Counted from the first letter of the stretch, positions 21,440-32,106 are shown. The stretch: DNA of 64,000 nucleotides from Legionella longbeachae (GCF_004283175.1 NZ_RXNW01000002.1:124001-188000); one strand, 5' to 3'. Numbers and translations are program-made. Notes: generated from the letters alone by a model not told the origin.

Positions 21440-21647
21440 ACTGTTCGTGGCCATTATGTTAAGAGCAATTTTTTTCCCGTACAGGCGAGATCCCATTTTC
21501 TTATAGTACATTGTGCTAACATTTATAAATGGGCTCCCGTTTTGCCGCGGGAACAATTTTAACATAATGATAGAGACTTTATTGTTTCATACTGTTAGAA
21601 AAATCTAGACTATGAAGCCTATTAATTTTTAAATTTTGTGAGTGGTT

Positions 21648-22787
21648 ATGGAAAAGCGGGATTATTATGAACTTTTAGAAGTAAGTCGAACTGCCAGTGA
21701 TGCCGAAATTAAAAAAGCATATCGCAAGTTGGCAATGAAGTATCACCCAGATCGTAATCCTGGCGATTCTGAAGCAGAAGAAAAATTTAAAGAAATTCAA
21801 AGCGCTTACAGTGTTTTATCCGATCCACAAAAGCGAGCTGCTTATGACCAGTTCGGTCATGCGGGTGTTGATCCTTCTATGCGAGGTGGTCCTGGCGGCT
21901 TTGGAGGATTTGGTGGTTTTGGTGATGTCTTCGAAGATATTTTTGAAAATATTTTTTCAGGTGGACGAGCCTCAGGTCGACAATCACGTGGCCAACGTGG
22001 TGCGGATTTGCAATTTAATGTGCAATTAACTTTAGAAGAGGCTGCTTTAGGTAAAGAAGTACAAATTACTGTTCCAAGACATGGTACTTGTACTGTATGC
22101 AATGGTTCTGGTGCAAAAGCAGGAACTCAACCAAAGACATGCGAAACATGTAATGGAGTCGGACAGGTAAGAATCCAGCAAGGTTTTTTCTCCATTCAAC
22201 AAACTTGTCCTCATTGTCATGGAGAAGGAAAAACTATTTCTGATCCATGCTCAAGTTGCCATGGTCAAGGTCGAATCCGTGAAAGTAAAAAACTTACCGT
22301 CAAAATTCCACCGGGTGTTGATAATGGTGATAGAGTACGCTTAAGTGGTGAAGGTGAGGCTGGAATGCATGGAGGTGGACCAGGTGATCTTTATGTACAG
22401 GTTAGTATAAAAAAACATACCATATTTGAACGACATGAAAATGATTTGCATTGTGAAGTGCCAATAAGTTTCATCACCGCAGCTTTGGGAGGCTCTATAG
22501 AAGTTCCTACGCTTGAAGGACGAGTCACGCTAAAGATTCCTCAAGAAACGCAAACGAGTAAGGTATTTCGCTTAAGGGGTAAAGGAATGAAATCTGTACG
22601 CGGACATGGCCAAGGCGATTTATTATGTAAAGTAGTTGTAGAAACTCCCGTAAATTTATCCCGTGAGCAAAAAGAATTATTAACAAAATTCCATGAATCA
22701 CTTGAGAATGCTAAAGGAAATCATTCTCCACGCTCTAATTCCTGGTTTGCTGGTGTGAAAAAGTTCTTTGAAGACATGAAATTTTAA
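21648..22787 (+). CDS. dnaJ: Co-chaperone Hsp40 (DnaJ)
   Basis: A 379-residue type I J-protein that stimulates DnaK ATPase and delivers clients. The J-domain (1-70) has the HPD tripeptide in [10 protein letters not shown]. It is followed by a Gly/Phe-rich stretch (about 75-115, [11 protein letters not shown]), four CxxCxGxG zinc modules ([32 protein letters not shown]) and the C-terminal substrate domains. The ATG at 21648 gives the standard [10 protein letters not shown] start; the GTG two codons earlier is less likely. A hairpin-forming stretch at 22836-22884 lies after the stop. Confidence 0.97.
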   Translation: MEKRDYYELLEVSRTASDAEIKKAYRKLAMKYHPDRNPGDSEAEEKFKEIQSAYSVLSDPQKRAAYDQFGHAGVDPSMRGGPGGFGGFGGFGDVFEDIFENIFSGGRASGRQSRGQRGADLQFNVQLTLEEAALGKEVQITVPRHGTCTVCNGSGAKAGTQPKTCETCNGVGQVRIQQGFFSIQQTCPHCHGEGKTISDPCSSCHGQGRIRESKKLTVKIPPGVDNGDRVRLSGEGEAGMHGGGPGDLYVQVSIKKHTIFERHENDLHCEVPISFITAALGGSIEVPTLEGRVTLKIPQETQTSKVFRLRGKGMKSVRGHGQGDLLCKVVVETPVNLSREQKELLTKFHESLENAKGNHSPRSNSWFAGVKKFFEDMKF

Positions 22788-22835
22788 AATAAGTAAGTTA
22801 CAATTGCTGGCATTTATCTTTATGTGCATTTTTTG

Positions 22836-22884
22836 AGCTTGAGTGATTAGCATCGATTTGATGATGTAATCTGTCACTCAGGCT
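22836..22884. terminator. Interrupted hairpin between dnaJ and carA
   Basis: Nested pairs AGC/GCT, GAGTGA/TCACTC and CATC/GATG form an imperfect stem about 50 bp after the dnaJ stop and 40 bp before carA. There is no clear T-run. It could be a dnaJ transcript end or a carA leader element. Confidence 0.35.
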
Positions 22885-22922
22885 GAAATTAAAAGTCATT
22901 ATAAACAACTTAGAGTAGATCC

Positions 22923-24035
22923 ATGATGAACCAACCAGCAATTTTAGCATTAGCCGATGGCACTATTTATAAAGGTATTTCAATAGGGGCGTCAGGTGAT
23001 TGTGTTGGCGAGTTGGTTTTTAATACATCGCTAACTGGTTACCAAGAGATGCTTACTGATCCCTCGTATGCACGACAAATCATCACTTTAACTACAGCTC
23101 ATATCGGAAATACAGGATGCAATCATGAGGATATGGAATCTAATAAGGTTTGGGCCTCAGGTTTAGTCATCCGTAATGCATCTATACTTCACAGCAATTA
23201 CCGTGCTGAACAATCGCTACAAGATTGGCTCAAAAAAAATGGAGTGGTAGGAATTGCAGATATTGACACCCGTGATTTGACCTTGCGTTTGCGTGAAAAG
23301 GGAGCATTGGGGGCTTGTATAAGTACTGATGTCGACAATCCTGAATTGGTTTTGACAAAGGCCAAATCATTTTCTGGTTTACAAGGTGTGGATTTGGCAC
23401 TTGAAGTTTCCAGAAAAACAATAGAGCGTTGGCATGTTGGTTTGGGTGAATGGGGAAAAAATTCTCAACCACAACAATTTCATGTGGTTGCTTATGATTT
23501 TGGCGTCAAGCACAACATTTTACGTATCTTATATGACAAAGGCTGTCATTTGACTTTAGTGCCTGCTAGAACCTCAGCAGCTGAAGTTATGGCAATGGAT
23601 CCTGATGGTATATTCTTATCGAATGGTCCTGGTGATCCACAAGCTTGTGATTATGCTATTCGTGCAACTCAAGAATTTTTAGAACACAATATACCCTTAT
23701 TTGGTATCTGTCTTGGTTTTCAAATTTTAGCTTTAGCATGTGGCGGTGTGACTAAAAAAATGAAATTTGGCCATCACGGTGCAAATCATCCTGTTATTGA
23801 AACCGAAGGTAAAAAGCGTGTCTTTATAACCAGCCAAAATCATGGTTTTGCAGTGGATGAAGAGAGTTTGCCAGATTGTCTTGCCATAACCCATCGTTCT
23901 TTATTTGATAATACATTACAAGGTATTAGACATAAAGAGAAGCCTGCTTTAGGTTTCCAAGGACATCCAGAGGCTAGCCCTGGCCCACATGATATAGAAA
24001 TAATATTTAATGAATTTATTCAGCTAATGAGCTAA
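22923..24035 (+). CDS. carA: Carbamoyl-phosphate synthase small (glutaminase) subunit
   Basis: A 370-residue glutamine amidotransferase subunit that supplies ammonia to CarB for carbamoyl phosphate, feeding arginine and pyrimidine synthesis. The N-terminal CPSase_sm domain ([21 protein letters not shown]) precedes a class I GATase domain with the nucleophile in [10 protein letters not shown] and the His/Glu pair in [11 protein letters not shown]. Two ATGs stand at 22923 and 22926; either could start it. carB, usually adjacent, is absent: metK follows after about 110 bp. Confidence 0.95.
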   Translation: MMNQPAILALADGTIYKGISIGASGDCVGELVFNTSLTGYQEMLTDPSYARQIITLTTAHIGNTGCNHEDMESNKVWASGLVIRNASILHSNYRAEQSLQDWLKKNGVVGIADIDTRDLTLRLREKGALGACISTDVDNPELVLTKAKSFSGLQGVDLALEVSRKTIERWHVGLGEWGKNSQPQQFHVVAYDFGVKHNILRILYDKGCHLTLVPARTSAAEVMAMDPDGIFLSNGPGDPQACDYAIRATQEFLEHNIPLFGICLGFQILALACGGVTKKMKFGHHGANHPVIETEGKKRVFITSQNHGFAVDEESLPDCLAITHRSLFDNTLQGIRHKEKPALGFQGHPEASPGPHDIEIIFNEFIQLMS

Positions 24036-24143
24036 AAGTGGCTGTCCTTTTGTTTCATCACGATTCTAAGTGTGATCTGTGGAAAGTGGATAGGGATCTG
24101 GAAAGCCAATGATATACGAATACAAATTTAAAGAGGATTAACA

Positions 24144-25292
24144 ATGAATGAAAGTCATGTCTTTACTTCAGAATCGGTTTCCGAGGGACATCCGGACAAG
24201 ATAGCTGATCAAATTTCTGATGCAATTCTAGATGCTATTTTAATGCAAGATCCAAATGCACGGGTGGCATGCGAGGTTTTTGTTAAAACAGGTATGGTAT
24301 TGGTTGGTGGTGAAATCACTACTAAAGCATGGGTAGATGTAGAGGCAGTCACACGACAAGTAGTTAAAGATATAGGTTATAACAGCTCACAAATGGGGTT
24401 TGACTGGGAGTCATGTGCGGTACTGTCTGCAATAGGGAAACAATCTCCTGACATTGCCCAAGGTGTCGATAATAAAGAAACTAAAATTCTTGGGGCTGGA
24501 GATCAAGGTTTAATGTTTGGATATGCGAGTCGTGAGACAGATGTATATATGCCCGCTCCTATTGCCTATGCACACCGGTTAATGGAGAAACAATCCTATT
24601 TACGTAAATCAGGTGCTTTACCTTGGTTGCGGCCAGATGCCAAATGCCAATTAACTTTAAAATACGAGCACGGGATACCTGTTGAAGTAGATACAGTTGT
24701 CTTCTCAACCCAACATGCAGCAGAAATTAGTCATAATGATTTAATTGAAGCAGTGCGTGAAGAAATAATTAATACGACCTTACCTGTTGAGTGGTTGACC
24801 CGACGAACTCGTTATTTCATCAATCCAACAGGTCGTTTTGTTATTGGGGGGCCTTTAGGGGATTGTGGATTAACAGGGCGTAAAATTATTGTGGATACTT
24901 ATGGTGGTATGGCCAGGCATGGAGGAGGATGTTTCTCCGGTAAAGATCCTTCAAAGGTTGATCGTTCAGCGGCATATGCAGCACGACATGTTGCTAAGAA
25001 TATAGTAGCTGCAGGCTTAGCCGATAAATGTGAATTGCAAATTTCCTATGCTATTGGTGTTGCTGAACCTACATCAATTTTTGTGGAAACATTTGGTACA
25101 GGCCGGTTAAAAGATAATGAAATCATTGAATTAGTCAATACCCATTTTGATTTAACACCACAAGGCATTATTGAATATCATGATTTACTTCGGCCAATCT
25201 ATAGACAAACAGCAACTTATGGCCATTACGGGCGTGAAACTTTTCCTTGGGAACGTTTAGATAAAGTGGCTGAATTGCGTAAAGCATTATGA
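24144..25292 (+). CDS. metK: S-adenosylmethionine synthetase
   Basis: A 382-residue enzyme making SAM from methionine and ATP. Signatures: [20 protein letters not shown] at the start, the [12 protein letters not shown] loop, and [19 protein letters not shown], the P-loop-like KDPSKVDRS segment. Length matches E. coli MetK (384). AGAGGA precedes the ATG. It is followed after 10 bp by ahcY, so production and recycling of the methyl donor are coupled in one transcript. I saw no recognisable SAM riboswitch in the 108-bp leader. Confidence 0.97.
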   Translation: MNESHVFTSESVSEGHPDKIADQISDAILDAILMQDPNARVACEVFVKTGMVLVGGEITTKAWVDVEAVTRQVVKDIGYNSSQMGFDWESCAVLSAIGKQSPDIAQGVDNKETKILGAGDQGLMFGYASRETDVYMPAPIAYAHRLMEKQSYLRKSGALPWLRPDAKCQLTLKYEHGIPVEVDTVVFSTQHAAEISHNDLIEAVREEIINTTLPVEWLTRRTRYFINPTGRFVIGGPLGDCGLTGRKIIVDTYGGMARHGGGCFSGKDPSKVDRSAAYAARHVAKNIVAAGLADKCELQISYAIGVAEPTSIFVETFGTGRLKDNEIIELVNTHFDLTPQGIIEYHDLLRPIYRQTATYGHYGRETFPWERLDKVAELRKAL

Positions 25293-25302
25293 GGAGACTG
25301 TG

Positions 25303-26628
25303 ATGGAGTTAGTCGATAAAGTAGGAGTAAGAGGCAATATGATCCATGATTATAAAGTTGCAGACATGGCGCTGGCGTCTTGGGGACGTAAAGAAATTGC
25401 TATAGCAGAGACGGAAATGCCCGGTTTGATGGCTTTACGTGAAGAGTATGGTGCAACAAAGCCCTTAAAAGGCGCCCGTATCGCAGGTTGTTTGCACATG
25501 ACCATTCAAACAGCGGTACTTATTGAAACTCTGGTTGCTTTGGGGGCTGAAGTTCGTTGGTCCTCCTGTAATATATTCTCCACTCAAGACCATGCTGCTG
25601 CTGCTATTGCGGCTAAAGGAATTCCTGTATTTGCCTGGAAAGGTGAAACGGAAGAAGAATATTGGTGGTGTGTGGAACAAACGCTGGCCGGCCCCAATAA
25701 TTGGGCACCTAATTTATTGTTAGATGATGGCGGTGATTTAACACAAATTATTCATCAAAAATATCCGCAATTATTACCCAATATTAAAGGAGTTTCTGAA
25801 GAGACGACTACCGGTGTTGCTCGCTTGTATGAAATGGCTAAACATGGTGAGCTAAGCATTCCTGCAATCAATGTAAATGATTCTGTAACCAAGTCTAAGT
25901 TCGACAATTTATACGGTTGTCGTGAATCTTTATTGGATGGTTTAAAACGAGCCACAGACGTGATGGTTGCAGGAAAAGTTGCTCTTATTTTAGGATATGG
26001 AGATGTAGGTAAAGGCTGTGCTCAGGCTCTACGGGGTCAAGGTGCTGTTGTTTTAGTTGCTGAAATTGATCCAATTTGCGCGCTTCAAGCGGCTATGGAA
26101 GGTTACCGAGTTGTTACTTTAGATGATGTTGCAGAACAAGTAGATATTGTGGTTACTGCTACAGGTAATTATCATGTAGTCACGCATGAGCATATGAAAA
26201 GAATGCGGAATCAAGCTATTTTATGTAATATTGGCCATTTCGATTCTGAAATCGATGTACAAAGCTTGAAAAAATATCAATGGGAAAATATTAAACCCCA
26301 AGTGGATCATGTTATTTTTCCTGATGGGAAACGCATTATACTGTTAGCCGAAGGTCGTTTGGTTAATTTAGGTTGTGCAACGGGCCACCCTAGTTTCGTG
26401 ATGTCCGCCTCTTTTTCCAATCAAGTTTTAGCTCAAATTGAATTATTCAAAAATGCTGATCAATATGAAAAACAAGTTTATGTTCTTCCTAAACTATTGG
26501 ATGAAAAAGTCGCCCGGTTGCATTTAGGTCGCATAGGTGTGAAGCTAACCCAATTAACCGATGAACAATCTAAATATTTAGGCGTTGATATTAAAGGCCC
26601 CTATAAACCAGATCATTATCGTTATTAA
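25303..26628 (+). CDS. ahcY: S-adenosylhomocysteine hydrolase
   Basis: A 441-residue NAD-dependent enzyme that splits S-adenosylhomocysteine into adenosine and homocysteine and so relieves product inhibition of methyltransferases. Signatures: [33 protein letters not shown], the Rossmann motif [19 protein letters not shown], and the C-terminal KPDHYRY containing the lysine and tyrosine that reach the partner active site. GAGGAG lies six bases before the ATG at 25303, preferred over the GTG one codon earlier. It is the second gene after metK. Confidence 0.97.
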   Translation: MELVDKVGVRGNMIHDYKVADMALASWGRKEIAIAETEMPGLMALREEYGATKPLKGARIAGCLHMTIQTAVLIETLVALGAEVRWSSCNIFSTQDHAAAAIAAKGIPVFAWKGETEEEYWWCVEQTLAGPNNWAPNLLLDDGGDLTQIIHQKYPQLLPNIKGVSEETTTGVARLYEMAKHGELSIPAINVNDSVTKSKFDNLYGCRESLLDGLKRATDVMVAGKVALILGYGDVGKGCAQALRGQGAVVLVAEIDPICALQAAMEGYRVVTLDDVAEQVDIVVTATGNYHVVTHEHMKRMRNQAILCNIGHFDSEIDVQSLKKYQWENIKPQVDHVIFPDGKRIILLAEGRLVNLGCATGHPSFVMSASFSNQVLAQIELFKNADQYEKQVYVLPKLLDEKVARLHLGRIGVKLTQLTDEQSKYLGVDIKGPYKPDHYRY

Positions 26629-26644
26629 TGTATAAGTAATACGT

Positions 26645-26676
26645 AGCCCGTATTAGGCGTAGCCGTAATACGGGCT
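26645..26676. repeat. REP-like hairpin after ahcY
   Basis: AGCCCGTATT, a 12-nt loop containing GGCGTAGCC, and the exact complement AATACGGGCT. It lies 17 bp after the ahcY stop and is more GC-rich than its surroundings. GTAGCCCG...GCGTAGC...CGGGC hairpins of this form are common dispersed elements in gammaproteobacteria. It may also end the metK-ahcY transcript. Confidence 0.55.
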
Positions 26677-26961
26677 CAACAAATCAGGCTTGCTCATTAA
26701 TTGTTATTGAAAATAACGCGTTCCCCCAAACTTAACCAACCGATACACTGTATTAAGACTGCGCCTAATATGCGTAACATTTGCTGCTTATTCTGGTAGC
26801 CTTAATTCCGTGAACTCTTAAAAAAATCCTTGCGAATAACCTAAACGTAAGTTTAAAACATGACGTATAGGGCAGCACCATTTTGAGATAATTTTGATCT
26901 TGTTTTGCGATTTATCTTAATGCATACTGGTTGGCTATGCATTTTTATAAGGAGATTTTGC

Positions 26962-28644
26962 ATGTTGAAGTTAGGGATTTTAAGTCTTGGTCTATTGTCT
27001 ATCGCCCATAATGCTCTTGCGACATCCGCACATGATTCTGTCCGAGTGATTATCAAGTATAAAGAGCAAATAACGAGCGTTTCTTCTTTAAAGTCGCAAA
27101 TAAAACAAAGCACCCAATTACCAGTGAAGCAATTAAATCCTATGGCGAATGGAGCCTATTTATTAATTCTAGATGCTACAAATAGCGCTTTTTCTAAAGA
27201 AATGGATAATGAAGATACTACTTCCCTGGTTTTGGAGCGTCTGCGTAAAAATCCCCAGGTTTTATATGCAGTAAAAGACCGAGTAAGTTATTTTAAGCCT
27301 GTTCCCGATCCTGAAATTCTGGATGCTGGTAATATACTATCACATGAAATTCAATGGGATGAGTTTTCTCGCCCTGCGGGAATCATGTTGGAATCTAAGC
27401 CAGGTTCCCGAGATGGTGCTTGGTTTTATACTACCGGTTTGTCTAAAGAGCCCGTAGTAGTTGCAGTATTAGATACTGGAATAGCCTTAAATGAAAATTT
27501 AATAAATAACCTTGTTAAAGATGATGCTGGTAATATATGGGGTTGGAATTTTGCTGGGAATAATAATAATTTAATGGATGAGACCAGATCCTATCATGGT
27601 ACCCATGTAGCAGGAACAATAGCAGGTTATGGTCATGTTATGAGTGGCATGGGTGAAGACTTAAAAATTCTTCCGCTGAAAATCCCTGGCAGTAATGGAA
27701 TGTTCTATGAAAGTTCTGTAATCAATGCTATTTATTGGGCTGTAGGTGGCGATGTTCCCGGAGTTCCCAAAAATATCCATCCGGCAAAAATATTGAATAT
27801 GAGTTTCGGTGTGGATAAAGGACCGAATGAAGAAATTGACTATTGTGATCAGGCGTTACAAGAGGCAGTATTTTTTGCACGTGATAATGGGGCGGTTCTT
27901 GCTGTGGCGGCTGGAAATGATAATGTATGGGAGCATTTTAATGCCCCGGCAATTTGTAATGGAACTATTAAAGTCGCTTCTACTGGGCCAGAGGGTCTTA
28001 GATCCTATTTTTCTAACTATGGCCCTAGTGTGACTTTAGCCGCTCCAGGAGGAGACAAACGCTACGGACTTTGGGGAGGTATATTATCCACAGTGAATCC
28101 AGGAGGTGGCTATGGAGGTTCTGGCTTTGATTTTTATCAAGGAACGAGTATGGCAACTCCCCATGTTGCAGGTGTTGCGGGATTAATTCTTGCAGCAAGT
28201 AATAAAGAACTTGGCTCGGAGCAAATTGAACAGTTACTTTATATGACAACACACGATTTTGGAGTAAGTTCTGACTCGAATAAATCTTGTGTTGGGAAGA
28301 AACCTTGTGGTCATGGAATTTTGGATGCTGAAAATGCTGTTAAGGCTGCAGCAGCAGGATATGATTTACTCTTTTCATCCCCAAAAATCGAAAGTTTAAC
28401 GATGCAGAATTGTGGAAAAAATTCATTAACACCAGGTAAGTCGCGTGTTGTTTTGAAGGGTGTTACTTGGATATTAGACAACACTGCTTGTGAATCTATG
28501 GATAGTTTTCAAAAACCTCATATAGAGCAAACTAAAAATGGCAGTATTATTGCTCATTATGGTTCGGTAAGTTATCGCCTCGATCAACGTGCTTACAAAG
28601 AATGTCATGTTATTGGCTATGATGGGGTAGGGTGTTACCTGTAA
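26962..28644 (+). CDS. Secreted subtilisin-like (S8) serine protease
   Basis: A 560-residue protein. A signal peptide (about 1-20, LKLGILSLGLLSIAHNALA) is followed by an inhibitor-like propeptide (HDSVRVIIKYKEQ, to about 110). The S8 catalytic domain has the triad in VAVLDTGIAL (Asp), YHGTHVAGTIAG (His) and QGTSMATPHVAGVAG (Ser). About 100 residues follow, with cysteines (CGKNS, CESMD, CHVIGYDGVGCYL) that may form a disulfide-bonded C-terminal domain. AAGGAG stands seven bases before the ATG at 26962, so I reject the 19-codon upstream extension. Probably exported across the inner membrane and perhaps secreted by type II secretion; substrate unknown. Confidence 0.9.
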   Translation: MLKLGILSLGLLSIAHNALATSAHDSVRVIIKYKEQITSVSSLKSQIKQSTQLPVKQLNPMANGAYLLILDATNSAFSKEMDNEDTTSLVLERLRKNPQVLYAVKDRVSYFKPVPDPEILDAGNILSHEIQWDEFSRPAGIMLESKPGSRDGAWFYTTGLSKEPVVVAVLDTGIALNENLINNLVKDDAGNIWGWNFAGNNNNLMDETRSYHGTHVAGTIAGYGHVMSGMGEDLKILPLKIPGSNGMFYESSVINAIYWAVGGDVPGVPKNIHPAKILNMSFGVDKGPNEEIDYCDQALQEAVFFARDNGAVLAVAAGNDNVWEHFNAPAICNGTIKVASTGPEGLRSYFSNYGPSVTLAAPGGDKRYGLWGGILSTVNPGGGYGGSGFDFYQGTSMATPHVAGVAGLILAASNKELGSEQIEQLLYMTTHDFGVSSDSNKSCVGKKPCGHGILDAENAVKAAAAGYDLLFSSPKIESLTMQNCGKNSLTPGKSRVVLKGVTWILDNTACESMDSFQKPHIEQTKNGSIIAHYGSVSYRLDQRAYKECHVIGYDGVGCYL

Positions 28645-28892
28645 TTTTTATTTACTTCTCCTGTAAGCTTATGTCCCCACGATTTTGTGGTAAAGGATTT
28701 AGTCAACCAAGGAGGGGTAAAGTTGTATATGGCCACAGAACTTAAGATTCAGTAAATATAGGGAAACGTTTCTGAATTTATTTCACGCACTGATACATAG
28801 AACGAGGTAATTGCGGTGATCCTCGCATTATCAACGGATGAGCAGGCCTAAAACGACTTCGGGGACGTTGTCTGGCCATTTATTCAAATTTT

Positions 28893-29708
28893 TTAAAAAA
28901 ATGGGCGTAAGCGTTTTGCAGTCGCGCGTTGTTCTAATTGTTCTGAAGATATTTTTGGGGCTGGGTATAAAGTATATTGGGGACGTGGTTTATATATAGA
29001 GGGCATGATTTGAAGTACTTCTTCTGCTTGTTTTAAAAGCAGATCAACTTTGTTATTTATGGGTTGATTTAAATTAATTTTTTCATAAAGTTCTTTCGCC
29101 TCACCTATGCCATTTAATATTGCTTGATAAAATTGAGAAATAGGTCCTCTAAGGGCAGCTATATGATCAAAAATTGGTCCAATGGATTGGTGTTCTAAAA
29201 GCAGTTTTACGTTATTTTGGAGTTGTTGAATTATGCTTATGAAATGGTTGTTAAGCGAGATTAGTTTCTGCATCCCTTTAATAATTGAATTTTGCTTTAC
29301 TGGTTTATTTGATTTTAATCCAAATTGGACGTGCCCCTTTTGATAATGGTTGGTAATTTTTAATAAAGCACTCACGAGTAGAGAGAGGGCATGAATCATT
29401 TGTTTTAAATCATCATTGCCTAAAGCATAAGCTAATCGATCAAAATTCATTTTAGCGGTGTGTTGTGGTTGTATCCCTAAGAGATAAAGAAGGTTTTGAT
29501 CAAGTTGAAAAAGTATTGCTAGTGCATCTTGGCAACTAAATCTATATTGAAGCACTAATTGAATGGAGTACACTGTATCTTCCATAAAAGATACTTCAGC
29601 TGGTTTGGAATCTTCACAAAGTTCATCTAGGATTTTTTCAGAAGACTCAATGTTTTTTTTTGCTGCATCCACTAAGCTTTGTAATTGTTCTATCTTGATG
29701 TCATTCAT
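28893..29708 (-). CDS. Hypothetical helical protein
   Basis: A 271-residue cytoplasmic protein with no signal peptide or membrane helix and no recognised domain. Almost the whole length looks alpha-helical (for example LQSLVDAAKKNIESSEKILDEL, LKQMIHALSLLVSALLKI and LLKQAEEVLQIM). It ends in a basic Ala/Arg tail (QRATAKRLRPFF). The start ATG at 29708 has only a weak AAGAAG upstream. It lies in the accessory region between a secreted protease and a small secreted peptide. An effector role is possible but unsupported. Confidence 0.6.
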   Translation of the reverse strand: MNDIKIEQLQSLVDAAKKNIESSEKILDELCEDSKPAEVSFMEDTVYSIQLVLQYRFSCQDALAILFQLDQNLLYLLGIQPQHTAKMNFDRLAYALGNDDLKQMIHALSLLVSALLKITNHYQKGHVQFGLKSNKPVKQNSIIKGMQKLISLNNHFISIIQQLQNNVKLLLEHQSIGPIFDHIAALRGPISQFYQAILNGIGEAKELYEKINLNQPINNKVDLLLKQAEEVLQIMPSIYKPRPQYTLYPAPKISSEQLEQRATAKRLRPFF

Positions 29709-30010
29709 GGTACTTCTTGGAAGTTTTAATCGAGAAAGCTATTTATTATATTATAAAACATAGATATGACTTTCGACAAAAATCTTTTTAATCAGCAATA
29801 AATAACCTCATAAAAATGCATAATCTCTCTTTTTTAGTCCTATGATTTCGATCATAATTATGTTGGTTTGATTTTAAAAATTTAAAGAAAAGCATAATAA
29901 AGAACTTTATAAGGTTATTTCAATAACGCGAAAGGATGACTAATCTCCTTGAGATACAAATACCATTCGCCCAAGAATAGAAAAAGTTTACTTTAAAACT
30001 AGGAGAAAAA

Positions 30011-30226
30011 ATGTTTATTAGACCTTTAGTTGCTGTACTTAGTATAGGCATGTATTTTAGTCCTCTCTTAGCAGTTGCAGATGACATGAAAGTGTGCAAT
30101 GCAACTCAGCAAGGAAATTGTGAGCGTTTTTGTCAAGCACACCAAGGAGTTAAATCGTGCATCATTGATATCACAAAAAGAAGTGGTACTTGTACTTGTG
30201 TAGATGGGACAACACACACTAAATAA
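30011..30226 (+). CDS. Small secreted six-cysteine peptide, defensin-like spacing
   Basis: A 71-residue precursor. A signal peptide (about 1-23, ending LLAVA) precedes a mature part of about 48 residues with exactly six cysteines: C29, C37, C41, C50, C61, C63. The spacing C-x7-C-x3-C-x8-C-x10-C-x-C contains the CxxxC and CxC pairs of the cysteine-stabilised alpha-beta fold of defensins, with a helix-compatible ERFCQAHQ and a likely beta hairpin SCIIDITKRSGTCTC. Strong AGGAG before the ATG; an 8-bp inverted repeat at 30245-30268 follows. Function is not known; antimicrobial, toxin-like or host-directed roles are all possible. Confidence 0.7.
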   Translation: MFIRPLVAVLSIGMYFSPLLAVADDMKVCNATQQGNCERFCQAHQGVKSCIIDITKRSGTCTCVDGTTHTK

Positions 30227-30244
30227 TGAATTAGGATTATGAAA

Positions 30245-30268
30245 CGAGAGTGGGGAAGCTCACTCTCG
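30245..30268 (+). terminator. Hairpin after the cysteine-rich peptide gene
   Basis: CGAGAGTG and its exact complement around an 8-nt loop, 18 bp after the stop codon. Only a short TATTT follows, so termination would be weak. Confidence 0.45.
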
Positions 30269-30342
30269 TATTTGGTGATAAACCAATTGCTTTGTGACTC
30301 ATGGGCATTTCATTTTATAGCCTATATATGTCATTTGATAAA

Positions 30343-30837
30343 TCATAATCGAGCGATGTTTAAATCACAGCACGATTCAGTTACTTCATTTAAATGAGAT
30401 ACGACTGTAGTGAGACAACGAGTCATCAAGTAAATAGGATTAAATACAAGAGAAACAAGCGCCGCACAAGTGGCAATAATACCCATAGTTGCATCAACCA
30501 CTGTATTTGCCAGAGATTGCTTAAATGCAGAGCTTGTGCTGGAACTAATTTCTGAACTAGGGCTAAAAACCGATAATAATAAGGCAGGAACAACTAACAA
30601 TAAAGTTGCGATTAAATGAATCAAACTTTTCAAGAAAAATAATGCCGCATTGATACCTAACCAAAGAGGGTTATAAATGGGGCATGCCAGTAAACTGGTA
30701 AATTCATCTAAAGTTTTAATTGGCCTGAAGTAGGACTGTTGAGGAATAGGAATCAATTGCGAATATTTATTTCTTAATGAATTATATTGATTCCAACTGT
30801 ATCTGACATTTGAAAAAAAACTATCTCTATAAGGCAT
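30343..30837 (-). CDS. Hypothetical membrane protein
   Basis: A 164-residue protein with a polar N-terminus of about 50 residues and two strongly hydrophobic regions: about 55-92 (LGINAALFFLKSLIHLIATLLL onward) and about 118-145 (IIATCAALVSLVFNPIYLM), each long enough for a helix or helical hairpin, separated by a Ser-rich loop. No domain recognised. Paired hydrophobic hairpins in a small protein next to accessory genes recall Legionella proteins that insert into host membranes, but that is inference. AGAGA lies before the ATG. Confidence 0.6.
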   Translation of the reverse strand: MPYRDSFFSNVRYSWNQYNSLRNKYSQLIPIPQQSYFRPIKTLDEFTSLLACPIYNPLWLGINAALFFLKSLIHLIATLLLVVPALLLSVFSPSSEISSSTSSAFKQSLANTVVDATMGIIATCAALVSLVFNPIYLMTRCLTTVVSHLNEVTESCCDLNIARL

Positions 30838-30890
30838 AATACATCTCTTTTTATTTTTATTTACAGAATGATACTTTGATCATTCTGGGA

Positions 30891-31391
30891 TTATAAAGAA
30901 ATTTTTCCGCAAGCAATACGCGTACCTCCACCACCCAAAGGAGGATTATCACTATAGTTATCTCCACCCTCATGAACCATAATAGAATGTCCTTGAATGT
31001 CTTTGGTTTTTAAACGAGGTGCTAGTAGAGGGGTTATTGCGGTTCCCTTACTATCGACCATTAGTACTGGCAAATCACCCAGATGGCCTTGGCCATACGG
31101 ACCTTGGTGACTGTTTGTATTTGCAGGGTCTAAATGCCCCCCTGCATTCATAGCATGGTCACCACAATCTGGATGTTGGTGAATATGAAAACCATGAATA
31201 CCTGCCGGTAGTCCTGTTAGTTGGGGTTTAATGAGTAAACCGTATTGACTGTCTTCAAAAACAACTTTCCCTGCTGAAGTTCCATTAGTTGTATAAATAT
31301 CACTAGTCACAGTACCTGCATTTACAGTGGTTGCAATCAATACAGCAAACATACTGAATATAATTTGATCTGAGTGATTCGTTTTGGCCAT
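30891..31391 (-). CDS. sodC: Periplasmic Cu/Zn superoxide dismutase
   Basis: A 166-residue enzyme that dismutates superoxide in the periplasm. A signal-like N-terminus ([17 protein letters not shown]) precedes the SOD beta-barrel. Metal ligands are visible in [11 protein letters not shown] (copper histidines and the disulfide cysteine), AGGHLDP and HLGDLPVL (zinc site), and [14 protein letters not shown] (copper histidine). [10 protein letters not shown] gives the active-site arginine and second disulfide cysteine. AAGGAT precedes the ATG. In intracellular pathogens SodC protects against phagocyte oxidants. Confidence 0.94.
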   Translation of the reverse strand: MAKTNHSDQIIFSMFAVLIATTVNAGTVTSDIYTTNGTSAGKVVFEDSQYGLLIKPQLTGLPAGIHGFHIHQHPDCGDHAMNAGGHLDPANTNSHQGPYGQGHLGDLPVLMVDSKGTAITPLLAPRLKTKDIQGHSIMVHEGGDNYSDNPPLGGGGTRIACGKISL

Positions 31392-31510
31392 ATTTAAATC
31401 CTTTTTAGTGACAATTTTTCCATTCTAACATAGCATATCGGGTATAGGTCATTTAAACATTAAATTTCAAAATAAATTAAAGAAGCAAAGACTTCTCTAA
31501 GGTTTTTATT

Positions 31511-32038
31511 ATGACTCAATACGTAACAACGTCAAAGATTAGAACAGCTGCTTTGGAAGATGCTGCGGCTATAGCACAAATTCACATCTATTCTTGGCAA
31601 AAGATGTACAAAGATTTTATTCCAGAAACGATATTACAAAACCTATCCTTACAAGAACGGACGCAACAGTGGCATGATTTAATAATGCAAGATGTAAAAG
31701 TATTAATCATTGAAATCAATCAGCAAATTGTTGGTTTTGCGAGTATAGGTGCTTTTCATAATTTTGGTACTGATGGTTCAATGGGAGAAATTAAAGCAAT
31801 TTATTTGCATCCTGATTATTGGCGCAAGGGATTGGGAACTCAATTATGCATGGCTGCTATATCTGAACTTACGAGATTAGGATATAAAAAAGTACTTTTA
31901 TGGGTATTTGAAGACAATCATCAAGCGCGGAAGTTTTACGATGCCCTGGGATTTGAAGTAACAAGTGCAACCAAACTGGAAGAGTTTTATGAAGGTGGTG
32001 CTCTATTAAAAGAAGTTCTTTATCAAAAAGTAATTTAA
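31511..32038 (+). CDS. GNAT-family N-acetyltransferase
   Basis: A 175-residue acetyl-CoA-dependent acetyltransferase. Motif A, the CoA pyrophosphate loop, is IYLHPDYWRKGLGTQLCMAA (Q/RxxGxG/A form RKGLGT), and the C-terminal part has ARKFYDALGFEV. N-terminal AALEDAAAIAQIHIYSWQ matches the family entry helix. The acceptor substrate cannot be deduced. It stands alone, 130 bp from the divergent sodC. Confidence 0.87.
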   Translation: MTQYVTTSKIRTAALEDAAAIAQIHIYSWQKMYKDFIPETILQNLSLQERTQQWHDLIMQDVKVLIIEINQQIVGFASIGAFHNFGTDGSMGEIKAIYLHPDYWRKGLGTQLCMAAISELTRLGYKKVLLWVFEDNHQARKFYDALGFEVTSATKLEEFYEGGALLKEVLYQKVI

Positions 32039-32106
32039 GTTATTATTTGATCAGTTAGATTCGTAATAGAATTTAAACTATCTATATAATACAATATCGC
32101 CCCTAT

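Noticed and set aside
24036-24143. SAM or SAH riboswitch before metK-ahcY
   Set aside because: I could not find the conserved stems of a known class in this 108-bp leader; only AT-rich sequence and a ribosome-binding site are seen.
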